Below, one piece after another: positions 34,487-45,844 of a stretch of 64,000 nt of DNA (its first letter is position 1; each line of letters starts with the position of its first letter). The position numbers were made by a program, and so were the translations under genes. The notes below the pieces were generated by a model. That model made no database searches, was not told the DNA's origin, and saw only the letters and a program-made list of their open reading frames with translations. This DNA comes from Bryopsis sp. KO-2023 (lineage: Eukaryota; Chlorophyta; Ulvophyceae; Bryopsidales; Bryopsidaceae). The DNA is taken from the NCBI GenBank assembly GCA_030272585.1, contig BSYQ01000006.1, positions 5,481,001 through 5,545,000 on the forward strand, in the 5' to 3' direction.

Positions 34487-37400
34487 ATGGCTAACAGAAA
34501 CCTCGGACATAAAGTGAAACGATACGAGGAAGAGAAGTTCGATCGAAACAGACGCAACGACCGCCAGAAATCGTCGAACGGCGATGGTCGGTGCAGAGGT
34601 TTGAAACACTGTGTTGGAACGGTTGAAAAGAACATGAACGAACTCCTTAAAGGACAGAAAACGTTGCTGGAACAGTTGAGCGAGATCGTGAAAGAGTCGC
34701 GACGTCTGACAGATGCTGCGAAAAGTGTGAAACGCAGAGATCAACAAACGACGGTGGGACGAGCTTCTCGTAGGACTGGCAGACGCCAGGCGAGGAAGTT
34801 ACACCAGTCGGAACCGTCAGAAAACAAAAGCGCGAGCTCTGGAACGGAGAGTGACGATGGTGTGACGGACGTCACAGGCGTCAGGTCAAGGAAAATGCAT
34901 GTCGAGCATGCAGAGGACGATGCGGCGTCCACGAATGCGGATGCGTTCGATGATCAACCTGAGGGGCAGACTAAGGCGAAGGCGAGTCCATGCGCCACGA
35001 TGCCTCAGGAACCAGTTGGCGTGCATCAGGCTGGAGATCATCAGTCGAAATCGGAAAGGATTTCGAGGAATCCAGGAAGAGATTTCAAGGGAAGCGATGA
35101 CGAGGATGAAGCATCGCAGAGCGCAGGAGCATCGTGTGATGGAAAGGAGCCGACAGCGGTGGATCTAAGGGTGACCGGAGTGGGATCCAAGACATCCCTG
35201 CTGAAATTACACGGCTCGCTGGGCCATGCAGCAGTACGAGTTCTGGTCGATAGCGGAGCGTCGACGGAATTCATATCAGAACGGTTGGTAAAACGGTTGG
35301 GATTAAACATCGATGCATTCGAAAAGCATCGACCTGTGACATTAGCGGATGATTCGGTCGCGAATGTCGTCGGATCATGCACAACGACGATTCGATTTGG
35401 ACCTTACAGAGTTCGAAGGAGATTTTTAGTCCTGGCTGAATTGATACATGATGTTATCTTTGGGAAAAGTTGGTTATCAGAGGTGAACCCTAAAATCGAC
35501 TGGGTATCACACAAGCTAAAGATCTGTCGTCCTGGAAAGAAGGATTTGGAGTTACAGGGGTACTACGGCGATGATACTGGAGGTGGCAACAGTGCGCGAA
35601 ATTTGAATCTGATTTCGGCGAAACAAATGTCGAAGATCATGCGCAGAGGTCGCGATGAGGTGTTCTCGCTGTGGATTCATGATGTCGGAGATAATGATGA
35701 TTCGGAGGATTTCATGGAGTGGAGAAATTCGGAGGAATGTGGAGGCATAAGAACTGGAGGAGAATTGAGAATGGCTGAACTGCTGAATGAGAAGTCGATT
35801 GCTGAAAGACAAGACAAGTCGAAAGGAACTGCAACTCACAAAAAGGAAGCTACAGAACTGGAAACAGAACTGAACACAGGAATCGGGAAATCGAGGGGAA
35901 CTGAGAAAGTGAATCAGAGGAAGGAATCGAACACAGACCACATTGGATTAACAAATAAACTGGGGAAAGGAATTGATGGACCAAGTGGAACTCAAGCCAA
36001 TTCTATCACGAACATTGAGACTCCTAACCAAGCTAAGGCAAATCGAATAAAGGAAAATCCAATGGGAGTGCCCAAACATGGAAGTGTGGAAGTGGATTCC
36101 AAACTGGAAGGGATGATTGACAAACTGCCCAAGGAACTGGAGAAACTCAAGGCAGTGCTTCGTCGTCATGCAGATCGGTTCCCGAACGATTTACCGACGA
36201 AGCTTCCACCTCACAGAAAATTCGACTTCGAAATAAACGAACAGGAAGGAGCGCAACCGGTCTCAAGACCGATCTACCGGTTAAGCCCGGCTGAACTCAA
36301 AGAACTTCGGAAACAGCTCGACTACCTTCTCCAGCACGGAATGATAAGGCCTTCACACAGCCCATACGGAGCTCCCGTCCTGTTCGCGCCAAAAGCAGAC
36401 GGGACTCTTCGTTTCTGCATCGATTATAGGATGCTCAACAAACAGACTCTCCGCTCGAAGTACTCCCTCCCGAGAATGGACGAAATGGTCGACCAGGTGG
36501 AAGGAGCGAAGTGGTTCACAAAAATCGACTTAAGGAGCGGTTACTGGCAGGTCCGCATCAAAAACGAGCATATCCACAAGTCGGCGTTCCGAACGCGCTA
36601 CGGCCACTTTGAATGGCTAGTGATGCCGTTCGGGTTCGCTGACGCGCCGGCCTATTTCATGCGGCTGATGAACGACACCCTCCGCCCCTACCTCGACAAA
36701 TTCGTTCTAGTGTTTCTGGACGACGTGCTGATTTTCAGTAAGGATGCCGACTCGCACGCCGACCACGTGCGTTTGGTGCTGGAAAAGCTGGAGGAGCAAG
36801 GACTGTATGCGAAGTGCAGTAAGTGTGAGTTTGGAAAAAGCGGCGTCGAGTTTCTGGGAACGTGGCTGGAACGGGATGGAACTTACCCCACGGCGGAAAA
36901 AGTTAAATCGATAAAAGAATGGCCGACGCCGAAGTCTGTACACGACGTTCGCAGTTTTTTAGGACTGTGTTCGTTTTACCGAAGGTTCGTCAGGAACTTT
37001 TCGGTGCTCGCTGCCCCTTTGACGAATCTAACGAAAAAACACAATGGTTGGAATTGGGGACGGCTGGAGCGGCAGGCTTTCGAGTCTCTAAAAACGGCTA
37101 TGACAACGACGCCAGTGCTGAAGCACTTCGACGACGAACTTCCGGTGGTGGTGGCGACAGATGCATCGCAAGCTGGCATCGGTGGTGTTCTAATGCAGCG
37201 AACAGAAAAAGGATTACACCCCGTGTGTTTCGAGTCACATAAGTTCACGGAGGCCGAACAGAACTATCCTGTTCACGAGCAGGAGCTCCTAGCGATTGTG
37301 CACTGCCTTAAAAAATGGCGCACATATCTGGAGGGGCGGCACTTCGTGTTGAGAACAGATAATGCGAGTTTGGTTTGGCTCGACACTCAAAAAGGATTGA

Positions 37401-39784
37401 CTCGGAGACAAGTGCGATGGACGCAGTTCCTAGCACCGTTCGACTTCGACACTGTGCATATCAAGGGGACGGACAACGTTGTGGCCGACGCCTTGAGTAG
37501 GTGTCCTCAACCCAATCGGAGTTCTGGATTGAGTTCAGGAGGGGATGAGGAGTCGTCAGCCCAACAGAAGTCGTCAGGCAAAGTAATTGAGACGTGGAGA
37601 AGCGAATGTGTTGGTCGAAAAGTGGCAGAAGCGGAAAACAGAACATTACTGAAAGCGAATGAGTCGAATGACCACCAAGGAAAACAGGCAGAAAAAGGAC
37701 TACAGAATCAGAAAACAATGGAACAGGAGGGGGGACTTAGTTCTCTCCAAACACCCAACAGAGAACCAAAACCAAATATCAACCAAACTGAACAAGGGAG
37801 TCTGATTGAGAAGCAAACTGGGGACAAGCTATCACAGACTGAAATAAACAAACTGCTGGAGACATCTGGTGCTGGGGATTGCACAGATGTAGAGAAGCCT
37901 TTGGGGCTACCACTGGAACAAAAGAACAAAAGGAATGGAGGGGGAGATGAAAGGAACACCCCTGACACAAGCAAACCAGAAAAGACTGGAATTTCGACTG
38001 AGGAGTTGAATGAAGGTCCAGTGGCAGCTCTAAAACCACCTAAGGGTGAGGAAAAGTCCAAGAAAGAAGTAAGGATTAATCCACAGACAACTGAGTTGAA
38101 ATGTTGGTCTTCTGGAGAGGATTCTGAAGGGATCCCTGAGAAGTTAAGACCACTTGGACAGCGACTGGTAAATGATGCAGACAGTTGCAGAATGGAGGCA
38201 AACATGGCACAGAATCAAACTATGGATGGAGGAGCCCCATCCCTGAATGTGTTGACAAGAAGTCAAGTGGAACAAGTGAAGATACCAAGAGAAAAGATCA
38301 GAACTGAGCAAGGAAAGGATGGATATTGCATCAACATCAAGGAACTACTGGAGAAACAGGATGCAAATGTCATCAAGCAATTCAAGTTACAGGAAGGAAC
38401 TCTCATGAAGAAAACTGGACAATTAGTCATCCCCACATCCATCAGACATGATGTCTTGAAAGAGGCACATGACTCAGCTACTGCAGGCCACAAGGGCAGA
38501 GAGAGGACTCTTGATCTCATCAAGAGATACTTTTACTGGAAAAGATTGGATAAGGATGTGGCTGAATATTGTAGGACCTGTCCAAAATGTCAGAAATCTA
38601 AGGCAGAAGCGAAGCTTCCAGCTGGGAAGCTGCAGCCGCTCTCGATACCGGAACGACGCTGGGAGTCGGTCAGTCTCGACTTGATCGTGCAGCTTCCGGA
38701 AACAGAACGAGGGCATTCGGCGATTGTGGTGTTCGTCGACCGGCTGAGCAAAATGACGCACTTCATACCGACGTCGACGAGCGCGTCTGCCAAGGATTTG
38801 GCGGACATATTCTTCAGAGAGGTGTGGCGACACCACGGGATGCCGACGAGTTTGGTGTCGGACCGCGACAGTCGATTCGTCTCAGCATTCTGGCGACGAC
38901 TAATGGAGCTCAGTGGGACGTCATTGAAGATGAGCTCGGCGTTTCACCCGCAGACCGACGGCCAAACGGAAAGAATGAACCGTGTGTTAGAGGAGACGCT
39001 ACGCTGTTATGTCGACGCACGACGGCGCGACTGGGACGAGAGATTGCCGGCCGCCGAGTTCGCGTACAATAATGGAAAGCATACGTCGACGGGTCACACG
39101 CCGTTCTATTTGAACTCAGGGGAGCACCCGTTAGTGCCGATGGCGCTTATCGGAGGTCGACGCGTAGAGAGCGAGATTCGCGGCGTGCACGACATTCTGT
39201 CGAACATGAAGAATGACTTGGATTTGGCAAAACAACTGTGGAAACAAGCTCAGGAGAGGCAACGGAAGTATGCCGACAAGTCGCGACGTGAAGAAGAGTT
39301 CGCGGTTGGAGAACGAGTCTTGTTGACGACCCAGAATCTGTCATTTGCTGGCAGCGGGATTTCGCCGAAGCTCGGACCACGTTTCGTGGGACCGTTTGAG
39401 GTGGTCGCAAGAGTCGGAAAGGTTGCCTACAAGCTCAAGTTACCAGAGACGTGGAAAATTCACGACGTTTTCCATATTGTGAGATTGCGGAGATTTAAGG
39501 AGTCGTCAGACTTTCGACGACCTGAGCCAGAGCCGCCAGCACCGGTGATTAATGAAGAGGAACTCGAATACGAAGTCGAGAGGGTGCTGGATCACAAGGA
39601 AACGAAACGAGGACGGAAGGTGACGAGGAGATATCTGATTCGCTGGGTCGGCTATGGAATCGAACACGATTCCTGGGAGCCGTGGAAGCACTTGGTTAAC
39701 GCGTCAGAAAGGGTGGCGGCATACCACCAACTGGTCGGAATCCAGCCTACGAAGGAAGAAGCTATCCTTCGGGGGCGGACGTGA
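34487..39784 (+). CDS. pol: Chromovirus A polyprotein (protease, RT, RNase H, integrase, chromodomain), 1765 aa
   Basis: The single ORF starts at an ATG 96 nt past the LTR. The first 240 or so residues are basic, partly coiled coil, and show no capsid fold or zinc knuckle. The aspartic protease centre is VDSGAST (about residue 252). RT starts near 595 with YRLSPAELKELRKQLDYLL; its active site is FLDD (about 743). RNase H shows ATDASQAGIGG (about 888). Two polar low-complexity linkers occur, about 400-540 and 1005-1270. Integrase has the His/Cys zinc site (AGHKGRERT, CRTCPKCQ) and the D-D-E core, with SLDLIVQLP and VSDRDSRF. A chromodomain closes the protein (EYEVERVLD to DSWEPWKHLVN, about 1692-1750). 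The lack of a recognisable gag is odd for an otherwise intact element. Confidence 0.95.
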   Translation: MANRNLGHKVKRYEEEKFDRNRRNDRQKSSNGDGRCRGLKHCVGTVEKNMNELLKGQKTLLEQLSEIVKESRRLTDAAKSVKRRDQQTTVGRASRRTGRRQARKLHQSEPSENKSASSGTESDDGVTDVTGVRSRKMHVEHAEDDAASTNADAFDDQPEGQTKAKASPCATMPQEPVGVHQAGDHQSKSERISRNPGRDFKGSDDEDEASQSAGASCDGKEPTAVDLRVTGVGSKTSLLKLHGSLGHAAVRVLVDSGASTEFISERLVKRLGLNIDAFEKHRPVTLADDSVANVVGSCTTTIRFGPYRVRRRFLVLAELIHDVIFGKSWLSEVNPKIDWVSHKLKICRPGKKDLELQGYYGDDTGGGNSARNLNLISAKQMSKIMRRGRDEVFSLWIHDVGDNDDSEDFMEWRNSEECGGIRTGGELRMAELLNEKSIAERQDKSKGTATHKKEATELETELNTGIGKSRGTEKVNQRKESNTDHIGLTNKLGKGIDGPSGTQANSITNIETPNQAKANRIKENPMGVPKHGSVEVDSKLEGMIDKLPKELEKLKAVLRRHADRFPNDLPTKLPPHRKFDFEINEQEGAQPVSRPIYRLSPAELKELRKQLDYLLQHGMIRPSHSPYGAPVLFAPKADGTLRFCIDYRMLNKQTLRSKYSLPRMDEMVDQVEGAKWFTKIDLRSGYWQVRIKNEHIHKSAFRTRYGHFEWLVMPFGFADAPAYFMRLMNDTLRPYLDKFVLVFLDDVLIFSKDADSHADHVRLVLEKLEEQGLYAKCSKCEFGKSGVEFLGTWLERDGTYPTAEKVKSIKEWPTPKSVHDVRSFLGLCSFYRRFVRNFSVLAAPLTNLTKKHNGWNWGRLERQAFESLKTAMTTTPVLKHFDDELPVVVATDASQAGIGGVLMQRTEKGLHPVCFESHKFTEAEQNYPVHEQELLAIVHCLKKWRTYLEGRHFVLRTDNASLVWLDTQKGLTRRQVRWTQFLAPFDFDTVHIKGTDNVVADALSRCPQPNRSSGLSSGGDEESSAQQKSSGKVIETWRSECVGRKVAEAENRTLLKANESNDHQGKQAEKGLQNQKTMEQEGGLSSLQTPNREPKPNINQTEQGSLIEKQTGDKLSQTEINKLLETSGAGDCTDVEKPLGLPLEQKNKRNGGGDERNTPDTSKPEKTGISTEELNEGPVAALKPPKGEEKSKKEVRINPQTTELKCWSSGEDSEGIPEKLRPLGQRLVNDADSCRMEANMAQNQTMDGGAPSLNVLTRSQVEQVKIPREKIRTEQGKDGYCINIKELLEKQDANVIKQFKLQEGTLMKKTGQLVIPTSIRHDVLKEAHDSATAGHKGRERTLDLIKRYFYWKRLDKDVAEYCRTCPKCQKSKAEAKLPAGKLQPLSIPERRWESVSLDLIVQLPETERGHSAIVVFVDRLSKMTHFIPTSTSASAKDLADIFFREVWRHHGMPTSLVSDRDSRFVSAFWRRLMELSGTSLKMSSAFHPQTDGQTERMNRVLEETLRCYVDARRRDWDERLPAAEFAYNNGKHTSTGHTPFYLNSGEHPLVPMALIGGRRVESEIRGVHDILSNMKNDLDLAKQLWKQAQERQRKYADKSRREEEFAVGERVLLTTQNLSFAGSGISPKLGPRFVGPFEVVARVGKVAYKLKLPETWKIHDVFHIVRLRRFKESSDFRRPEPEPPAPVINEEELEYEVERVLDHKETKRGRKVTRRYLIRWVGYGIEHDSWEPWKHLVNASERVAAYHQLVGIQPTKEEAILRGRT

Positions 39785-40496
39785 TTGGTGGTGACGACTT
39801 TACGACGATCGAGGCGAAGGACGACCGGAATACCTACAGACTGACGGATCGCGAGGGGGCGGTTATCGGATTGCGTGATGGGTACTACCGCTAGGCGACC
39901 GCAGACTGCTTTGGGTAAGTCGCTGGAAACCGATCGAAGTCGAAGTGGAAGTTTTTAGAAAAGAGGATTCGAAAAGGAAGTGAAAAGAAAATCGAATTTG
40001 GGTAGCCTGGGAAGAGGCTAGTGTTTTGAAACCTGAATGACCTGATTGTTTATTGACTGGGGATTTCTTATTTTTACTGGAACATTTGGGATTCTAGGGA
40101 CTGGATTCCTGTGTTTTGATTTTTCTGTACTCCCTAGCACTTCCTGGACTTTGAATGTTTTGATTATGTTTCTGGAGGGGAGTTTGCTAGAGTGCTGGCT
40201 GTGAACTGTTTATTTGCTAGCTGGAGGTCAGTGGGATATTGATTGATTGACTGTTTAGTGAACTGACTTGGGTTGGATTCGAACTCGAGTGGGCTAGAAT
40301 GAAATGAGCTGAGCTTTGCCTTTTGGGATTGGCTCGCTTGAGAGAACGGGATAGTGGGACGTTTTTCTCTCTATTCTCGGATTGATTCGGATTCGGACTT
40401 TGACGGACTTTGGACTGATTTTTGGGATACGATCCTGAGTTGCTCTTTTGGATTTTGATAGATGTGACCTCACTCGCCTGACTGGAGTTTAGTCGG

Positions 40497-40511
40497 TGAG
40501 GTGGAGGGGAT
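40497..40511 (+). promoter_or_regulatory. Polypurine tract of chromovirus A
   Basis: GTGAGGTGGAGGGGA, a purine-rich run, ends at the 3' LTR boundary. The 700 bp between the stop codon (39784) and this tract has no ORF with a recognisable domain, so this element lacks the third ORF seen in the other two. Confidence 0.7.
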
Positions 40512-40723
40512 TGTAGTCGGGTTACTGATTATCGGGCTAGTTAGAGCCACATGACTGACTTTCTCGGTGTCCGACATGGAGTTAGGATAAAGGGCGCTAT
40601 TGGGATTGTATCGAGGACCATATTTTGACCTCTGTAAGACATTGACGCTCGATAGAGCTTGTGACCCCGACCATCTCTCTCTCTCACGACCACTCCCTCT
40701 CATCAACAACGTGACCCTCTACA
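40512..40723 (+). repeat. 3' LTR of chromovirus A
   Basis: 212 bp, identical to 34180-34391, followed by the CTTTT target duplication. Confidence 0.96.
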
Positions 40724-41045
40724 CTTTTAGGGAAATTCCATAGCTCAATAAAGATCTGAAAACTCATCATCAAATCAAACCCTACTCCCTTGTAGGTCTA
40801 ACAAAACATCAACAACCAAAGAACCCTGCTGCACACTTAAACTGTTTTCTGCAGCTTCTCACTTCCTTGGCATATAAAACACAACTAAGAAATAATGTTA
40901 TGCCCAAGGTCACAACCCTTGCAAATATAAAAACCTCAATCAGTAGAAAACAAGTCAAATGACTGATCAGCAGTTTTCCAAAATAAACACTGCTTATCAG
41001 CCCACAAAATCCTAGCAATCAGTAAAAATGTCCCATATCAGAATA

Positions 41046-41474
41046 CTGTAATACGCAAATCTTTCACATTGCTTTAGGATCGCTAGTCTTTTTTTTCGCC
41101 TGCCTTATTTTCGTTTCCAAAGATGGGCGCGAAAATAACGCAGGCGCGAAAATAAAGCAGGCGCGAAAGAAATGCATGGCGAGAAAGAAGTGTAGACGCG
41201 AAAGACTACCTAAAACTGTGCTACAATCACGCCTCAAGACCACCAAAGTCCATTGAGTCGCCGTCAGCGGACAGCTCGATCGAACGAACCCGAGCCACGT
41301 TTGCAACACCACCCCAAATGTCAACCAGAGATTTTTCCTCCTACTCTATTTTCGTTCATGCTTTATTTTCGCGCCTGCTTTATTTTCGTTCCTGCTCTTT
41401 TTTCGCCTGCCTTATTTTCGTGCTTTGGTCCGCGCGCGAAAATAAGGTAGCGCGAAAAGATTTGCGTATTACAG
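41046..41474. mobile_element. TA-flanked MITE (Tc1/mariner-like) in the 3' region of the outer element
   Basis: The left end CTGTAATACGCAAATCTTT and the right end AAAGATTTGCGTATTACAG are perfect inverted repeats, flanked by TA at 41044-41045 and 41475-41476. The interior carries several copies of a CCTGCTTTATTTTCGCG-like motif in both orientations. It is 429 bp with no coding capacity. Confidence 0.88.
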
Positions 41475-41771
41475 TATACTATTAAGCTGCAGCAATAAAC
41501 CACATTCTGTTGCAGCTATCAAAAATGTATCTAGTTGGCAGGTTTATTAAGAATCTGAAAATACTCTGCCTGTCCCATAAGCACTTAAGAAAAGGAACAA
41601 AATGATATTACTCCCTCAGAAAATTTTTCTTTTCCAAATTCCACCAAGTCAAGAAACATAACAAGTTTCATTCAATCAGCCTAATATGTTCTGCCTCAAC
41701 TGGCAGCTCCCACTGCAAATCATATTTCAATAAAAACCAAACATTTCTTCAGTGACCTGCAGCAAACTGCA

Positions 41772-42620
41772 CTAGTCACCTGCACCCTGTGAGATCACCT
41801 CATCTAGACTCCTTTTTTTTGCTGACCCAGATTTCTTAGAAGGTATAACCTCCCACTCAACAATCTGGTGTGGTGCTGCATCACGGTTTGTCTGATTTCT
41901 TCCTGCAGTGCTCTTAGGCAACTCCAATCCTGCAATCCGAAGTGTTGTCATGACTCTTGCTGGAGGGACTGTCAAGCCTGGATGTCTCCTTACCATCCTG
42001 CACAATCCACATTCTCCAAACTGAGCAGGTCCTGGACTTGCTACCTTCAGAGAAATTGGACAGTTCGCCTGCATCCTTCCCTCGGCATCGAGCTGAATAG
42101 TGGTATCATAGGCATACCACATCCTCATCCAACAAACAGATCTGCAGCAGACCCTGTGCTGTCCACAAGGGAATGTGTACACTGGTCTGTTGCAGGTCTT
42201 GAAACACAGAGTGCATCCCATGCTTGACTCTGTCAGCCCTTCCACAGGGTTTAGCTGCACTTCTGGCAGTAGCAGTGTCTGATTCGGAAGTATTCTGTCA
42301 ACAGAATTGCTGTACCACCTTGGTTCTTCTTCCTTAACATCAGCCACCTTTTCCTTTCCTGCAACTGACTTTCCTTCACACTCCATTACTCTTCCTGAGA
42401 TCTCATCTGCATCTGCATCTCTGAGCTGAGTCCCTTGCACCACTTCTGGTATATTCGCTGCCCACTCGCGCCAACGATAATTTTCAGCACGGGCGGCCTG
42501 CAACTCAGTTCTTGCTTTCCGAAGCTGTGCGGACAGATTTGCTGCTGATGCTGCCCTGGAGCTCAACAACTTGAAAGCTTGTTCCACCTGATCCTCGGTC
42601 TCTTGAGCGTGGTCTACCAT
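41772..42620 (-). CDS. Third ORF of the outer chromovirus: coiled coil plus Cys/His-rich finger, 282 aa
   Basis: The ORF starts 60 nt after the pol stop on the same strand. The N-terminal third is a predicted coiled coil (Ala/Leu/Arg/Glu-rich). The C-terminal half has CTLC, then FPCGQHRVC, then NCPISL, then ECGLC. The same order (CxxC, PCGxHxVC, PISL-like, CxxC) appears in the third ORF of chromovirus B (53076-54890), which suggests common ancestry. The position is that of an env gene, but there is no signal peptide or transmembrane segment. The finger resembles a RING but is incomplete by usual spacing. Function is unknown. Confidence 0.8.
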   Translation of the reverse strand: MVDHAQETEDQVEQAFKLLSSRAASAANLSAQLRKARTELQAARAENYRWREWAANIPEVVQGTQLRDADADEISGRVMECEGKSVAGKEKVADVKEEEPRWYSNSVDRILPNQTLLLPEVQLNPVEGLTESSMGCTLCFKTCNRPVYTFPCGQHRVCCRSVCWMRMWYAYDTTIQLDAEGRMQANCPISLKVASPGPAQFGECGLCRMVRRHPGLTVPPARVMTTLRIAGLELPKSTAGRNQTNRDAAPHQIVEWEVIPSKKSGSAKKRSLDEVISQGAGD

Positions 42621-42680
42621 TCCTGCTCACGCGAACGATAAAGAGAAAATAACACTCTCCCTTTTCTTCTTCAGTTTTTT

Positions 42681-45403
42681 TTACTGTGCTTTCTGACTAG
42701 GACGTCGCCTCATTGCGGTCCCTTCACTCCTTTGCTGATAGTCACGTAGTACATCTCGAGCATTCTGCAAATGTTCTGCAGGTTCCCATGTGTCCTCAGA
42801 TTGATCATATCCCTGCCATCGAACAAGGTACTGCTTCCTGCCTCTGACAGTTCTGTCTGCCAGAATTCTGTCCACCTGATATTCCTCTTGACCATCCACA
42901 AGCTCAGGTTCAGGTTGCCACCTGGGTGCCTCCCTTGCTGGAAAGCTGCCCACCTGATCTTCAAATGCAGGTTTGAGCTTGGACACATGAAACACATCAT
43001 GTATCCTCCAATGACCTGGCAGTCTCAACCTGACTGCAACTTCAGAGAGCTTCTCAGTGACTTCAAATGGTCCACAGTACTTTGCTGACAACTTTCTGCT
43101 CAACACTGCAGGTAAGGGTAAGTCTTTTGTGGCCAGAAAAACTTTTTCGCCCGGCTCAAAGCCCCCTCCCCGCCTGGTTTCGTCCGCCACCTGGCGTTGA
43201 CGTGCCTGAGCAGCAGCAATATTGTGTTTGCATTTTTCCAGATCAGATTGCCAAGTAGTCCACCAATCATCCACTGCAGGGCAGGCTGACACAGCCACAG
43301 CACTTGCAGGAGTCCTTGGGTTCTGCCCATTCATCAAATAGAAGGGGGAGAATCCAGTAGTAGCATTGACACTGGAGTTATAAGCAAACTCAGCAGCTGC
43401 CAAGTGCTGGTCCCAATCTGTTCCTGCAGGTTCAACATAACTGCGCAGAATTTCCTGCACTGTTCTGTTAGCCCTTTCAGTCTGACCATCTGTCTCAGGA
43501 TGATAACTGCTTGACATTGCCAATCTTGTTCCAGCCTTCTTCCAAAGAGACCTCCAAAAATTGCTAGTGAAACGAGTATCCCGATCAGAAACAATTTCTT
43601 GAGGTAACCCAAAGAAACGAACCACATTCTGGAAAAATAAATCTGCTACCCCTGCAGCAGTAACTGTCTGCTTAGTAGGAATAAGTCTGATCATTTTTGT
43701 GAACCTATCCACAACCACCAACAAATAATCTGACCCAGTTCGAGTTCTAGGTAAAGGCCCAACAAAATCAAGTGAAACACTGGTCCACCTGCCATCAGGA
43801 ATAGGCAGGGGCTGCAGCTTACCCAAAGGCCTCTGATTAGAAGCCTTATTCCTTTGACATGAAATGCAATTCCGGACATACTTGTGCACTGACTCGGAGA
43901 TGTGAGGCCAGAAATAATGCAACTGCACCCTGATAAGGGTCTTCCTTCCGCCCAAATGTCCTGCCAATGGGGACTCATGGCAGTCATGCAGTATTTTCTC
44001 CCTGAGCCCATCTGCTTCAGGAATCCACCATTTCCAAGCATTCCCAATTCTTCTCCAGAGTCTTTGGCCATCCCATTTCACATGTCCAGGTCTGTGTCTT
44101 GCAGTGATCAACTGCTGACACAGTGGATCCTTCGAATAAGCTGTCTGCACCTGTTGCAGGAATCCTTCTGCAACTTCCAGCCTAGCCTGAACATTCATTT
44201 CAGACTTTGTTTCCTCCACTTGATGTGTGGCCCTGCTCAGAGCATCTGCCACCACATTGTCTCTGCCTGGTCTGTACTTGATCTCGAACTTGAAAGATTG
44301 CAGAGTCTCCATCCATCTTGCTTGCCTCTGCGACAGGTGAGGCTGAGTATGCAAAAACTTGAGGGGTGCATGATCGGTGTGCACCACAAACTCTTGTGCA
44401 TCCAAATAGTGTCTCCAGACCTTCAGAGCATGCACAACTGCTAGCAGCTCCTTTTCATGAGTAGCATAGTTGAGTTCTGCAGGTTGCAGCTTCCTGCTTT
44501 CAAATGCAACTGGCTGCTGACCCTGTCCCTTGTCCTGAGTTAGGACTGCTCCTATCGCATAGTCCGAAGCATCGGTGGTGACTTCAAACTTCAGACTTGG
44601 GTCAGGCACCAATAGTACTGGTGCAGACATCAATGCCTCCTTGATATCCTGCATGGCTGCAGCTTCTGTCTCAGTCCATTTCCACTCTGCATCCTTTTTG
44701 AGTAATGCAGTCAAAGGCTTGGCTCTGGCAGAGAAGTCCTTTATGAACCTCCTGTAGTAGTTTGCCAATCCCAGAAAGGACCTGAGATCCTTCACTGATG
44801 TCAAGGGTGGCCAATCTCTGATAACCTGCACCTTGCTCTGCAACACCTGTACTCCTGCAGCACTTAACTCATGCCCCAGAAACTCAACTTGATCTCTGCA
44901 GATCTCACACTTTGAAGCTGATGCATACAACTTCTGTTCCCTCAACCTCTGCATCACTTTCCGCAAATGAACTTTGTGTTCTGCCCAATCTTTGCTAAAA
45001 ATCAAAATATCATCCAAGTAAACGATGCAAAAGACGTCCAGAAAATCATGCAGCACATGATTCATTGTGTTCATAAAAGTGGCAGGGGCATTCGTCAGCC
45101 CAAAAGGAAGAACAACATACTCATAAAGGCCATACCTGGTGCGGAAGGCCGTTTTCTCACAATCTGCAGGATCCAACCGCACCTGATGGTAGCCTGAGCA
45201 GAGGTCAATCTTGCTGAAGCAGCGTGCTCCCTGAATCTGATCCAGCAACTCCTCTATCCTCGGGATAGGATACCTATTTTTCACCGTTAGTTTGTTAAGT
45301 GCCCGAAAATCCACACACATCCTAAGTTTCCCATTTTTCTTAGGAACAAACAAAACCGGCGAACCCCATGGAGACTTGCTAGGTCTGATAAATCCCTGCT
45401 TCA
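42681..45403 (-). pseudogene. pol: Outer chromovirus pol, fragment 3: RT, RNase H, integrase, chromodomain
   Basis: This is the 3' part of pol, cut from its upstream part by chromovirus B. The sequence opens with [20 protein letters not shown]. The RT active site is YLDDILIF, and RNase H shows [13 protein letters not shown]. Integrase has the H2C2 finger ([16 protein letters not shown]), [18 protein letters not shown] and [10 protein letters not shown]. The C-terminal chromodomain runs [11 protein letters not shown] to [15 protein letters not shown]. The frame is open to its natural stop. Without its upstream part it cannot make a full polyprotein. Confidence 0.93.
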
Positions 45404-45408
45404 GCAGC

Positions 45409-45830
45409 TGTTAGTCTTTTAGCGCTATACGAGGTAGTTTGGGATAGAGCCGAGGGTGGCTGACGCATGTGGGTTCACGAGTAAGACAGATTAGACCCAG
45501 AGTTTGGGGCATGCGTCAGCGTACTACACTTAGGGGTACTTAAGAGGCCACTCGTTGTTTTGACACTCATAGTTACTTTGTAAGAACTCGGGATTCGTGG
45601 GATTGGTGTGTTCCCGCTTGTGTGTGTGTTTGTGTGTGTGTTTGTGTTAAGTGTTTGCCTGACGCAATCACTTCCCAACCTAAGTGCTCTAGTAGCGTTC
45701 ACAACCGCGCTAGCTAGAGAGTTGTCTAAACCAACAAACCCCACAAGTATACTTGCGTTAGCCAGCAAGTTATCACGAATCCAACCAACACAGCCGACCA
45801 CTATTGCGTCACCCACAAGCTTCACTATCA
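45409..45830 (+). repeat. 5' LTR of chromovirus B
   Basis: 422 bp, begins TGTTAGTC and ends ACTATCA. It includes a GTGTGTGTTT-type microsatellite that is the same length in both copies. Confidence 0.96.
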
Positions 45831-45832
45831 AT

Positions 45833-45844
45833 TGGTTTCGGAGC
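45833..45844 (+). promoter_or_regulatory. Primer-binding site of chromovirus B
   Basis: TGGTTTCGGAGC starts two bases after the LTR and is followed by GAGG. It is the same 12-mer as in the other two retroelements. Confidence 0.8.

Larger units (their letters stand above)
34180..40723 (+). mobile_element. Complete chromovirus (Ty3/gypsy) A with identical 212-bp LTRs
   Basis: The LTRs (34180-34391 and 40512-40723) look identical, and the flanking CTTTT at 34175-34179 and 40724-40728 is a 5-bp target duplication. One uninterrupted 1765-codon ORF lies between them. The primer site is at 34393-34404 and a purine tract lies just before the 3' LTR. It is inserted in the 3' region of the outer element in the opposite orientation. 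Everything suggests a very recent, potentially active copy. Confidence 0.97.

Noticed and set aside
41772-42620. Envelope gene of an errantivirus-like retroelement
   Set aside because: The ORF is in the env position but has no signal peptide, furin-like site or transmembrane segment; it is a coiled-coil/zinc-finger protein.
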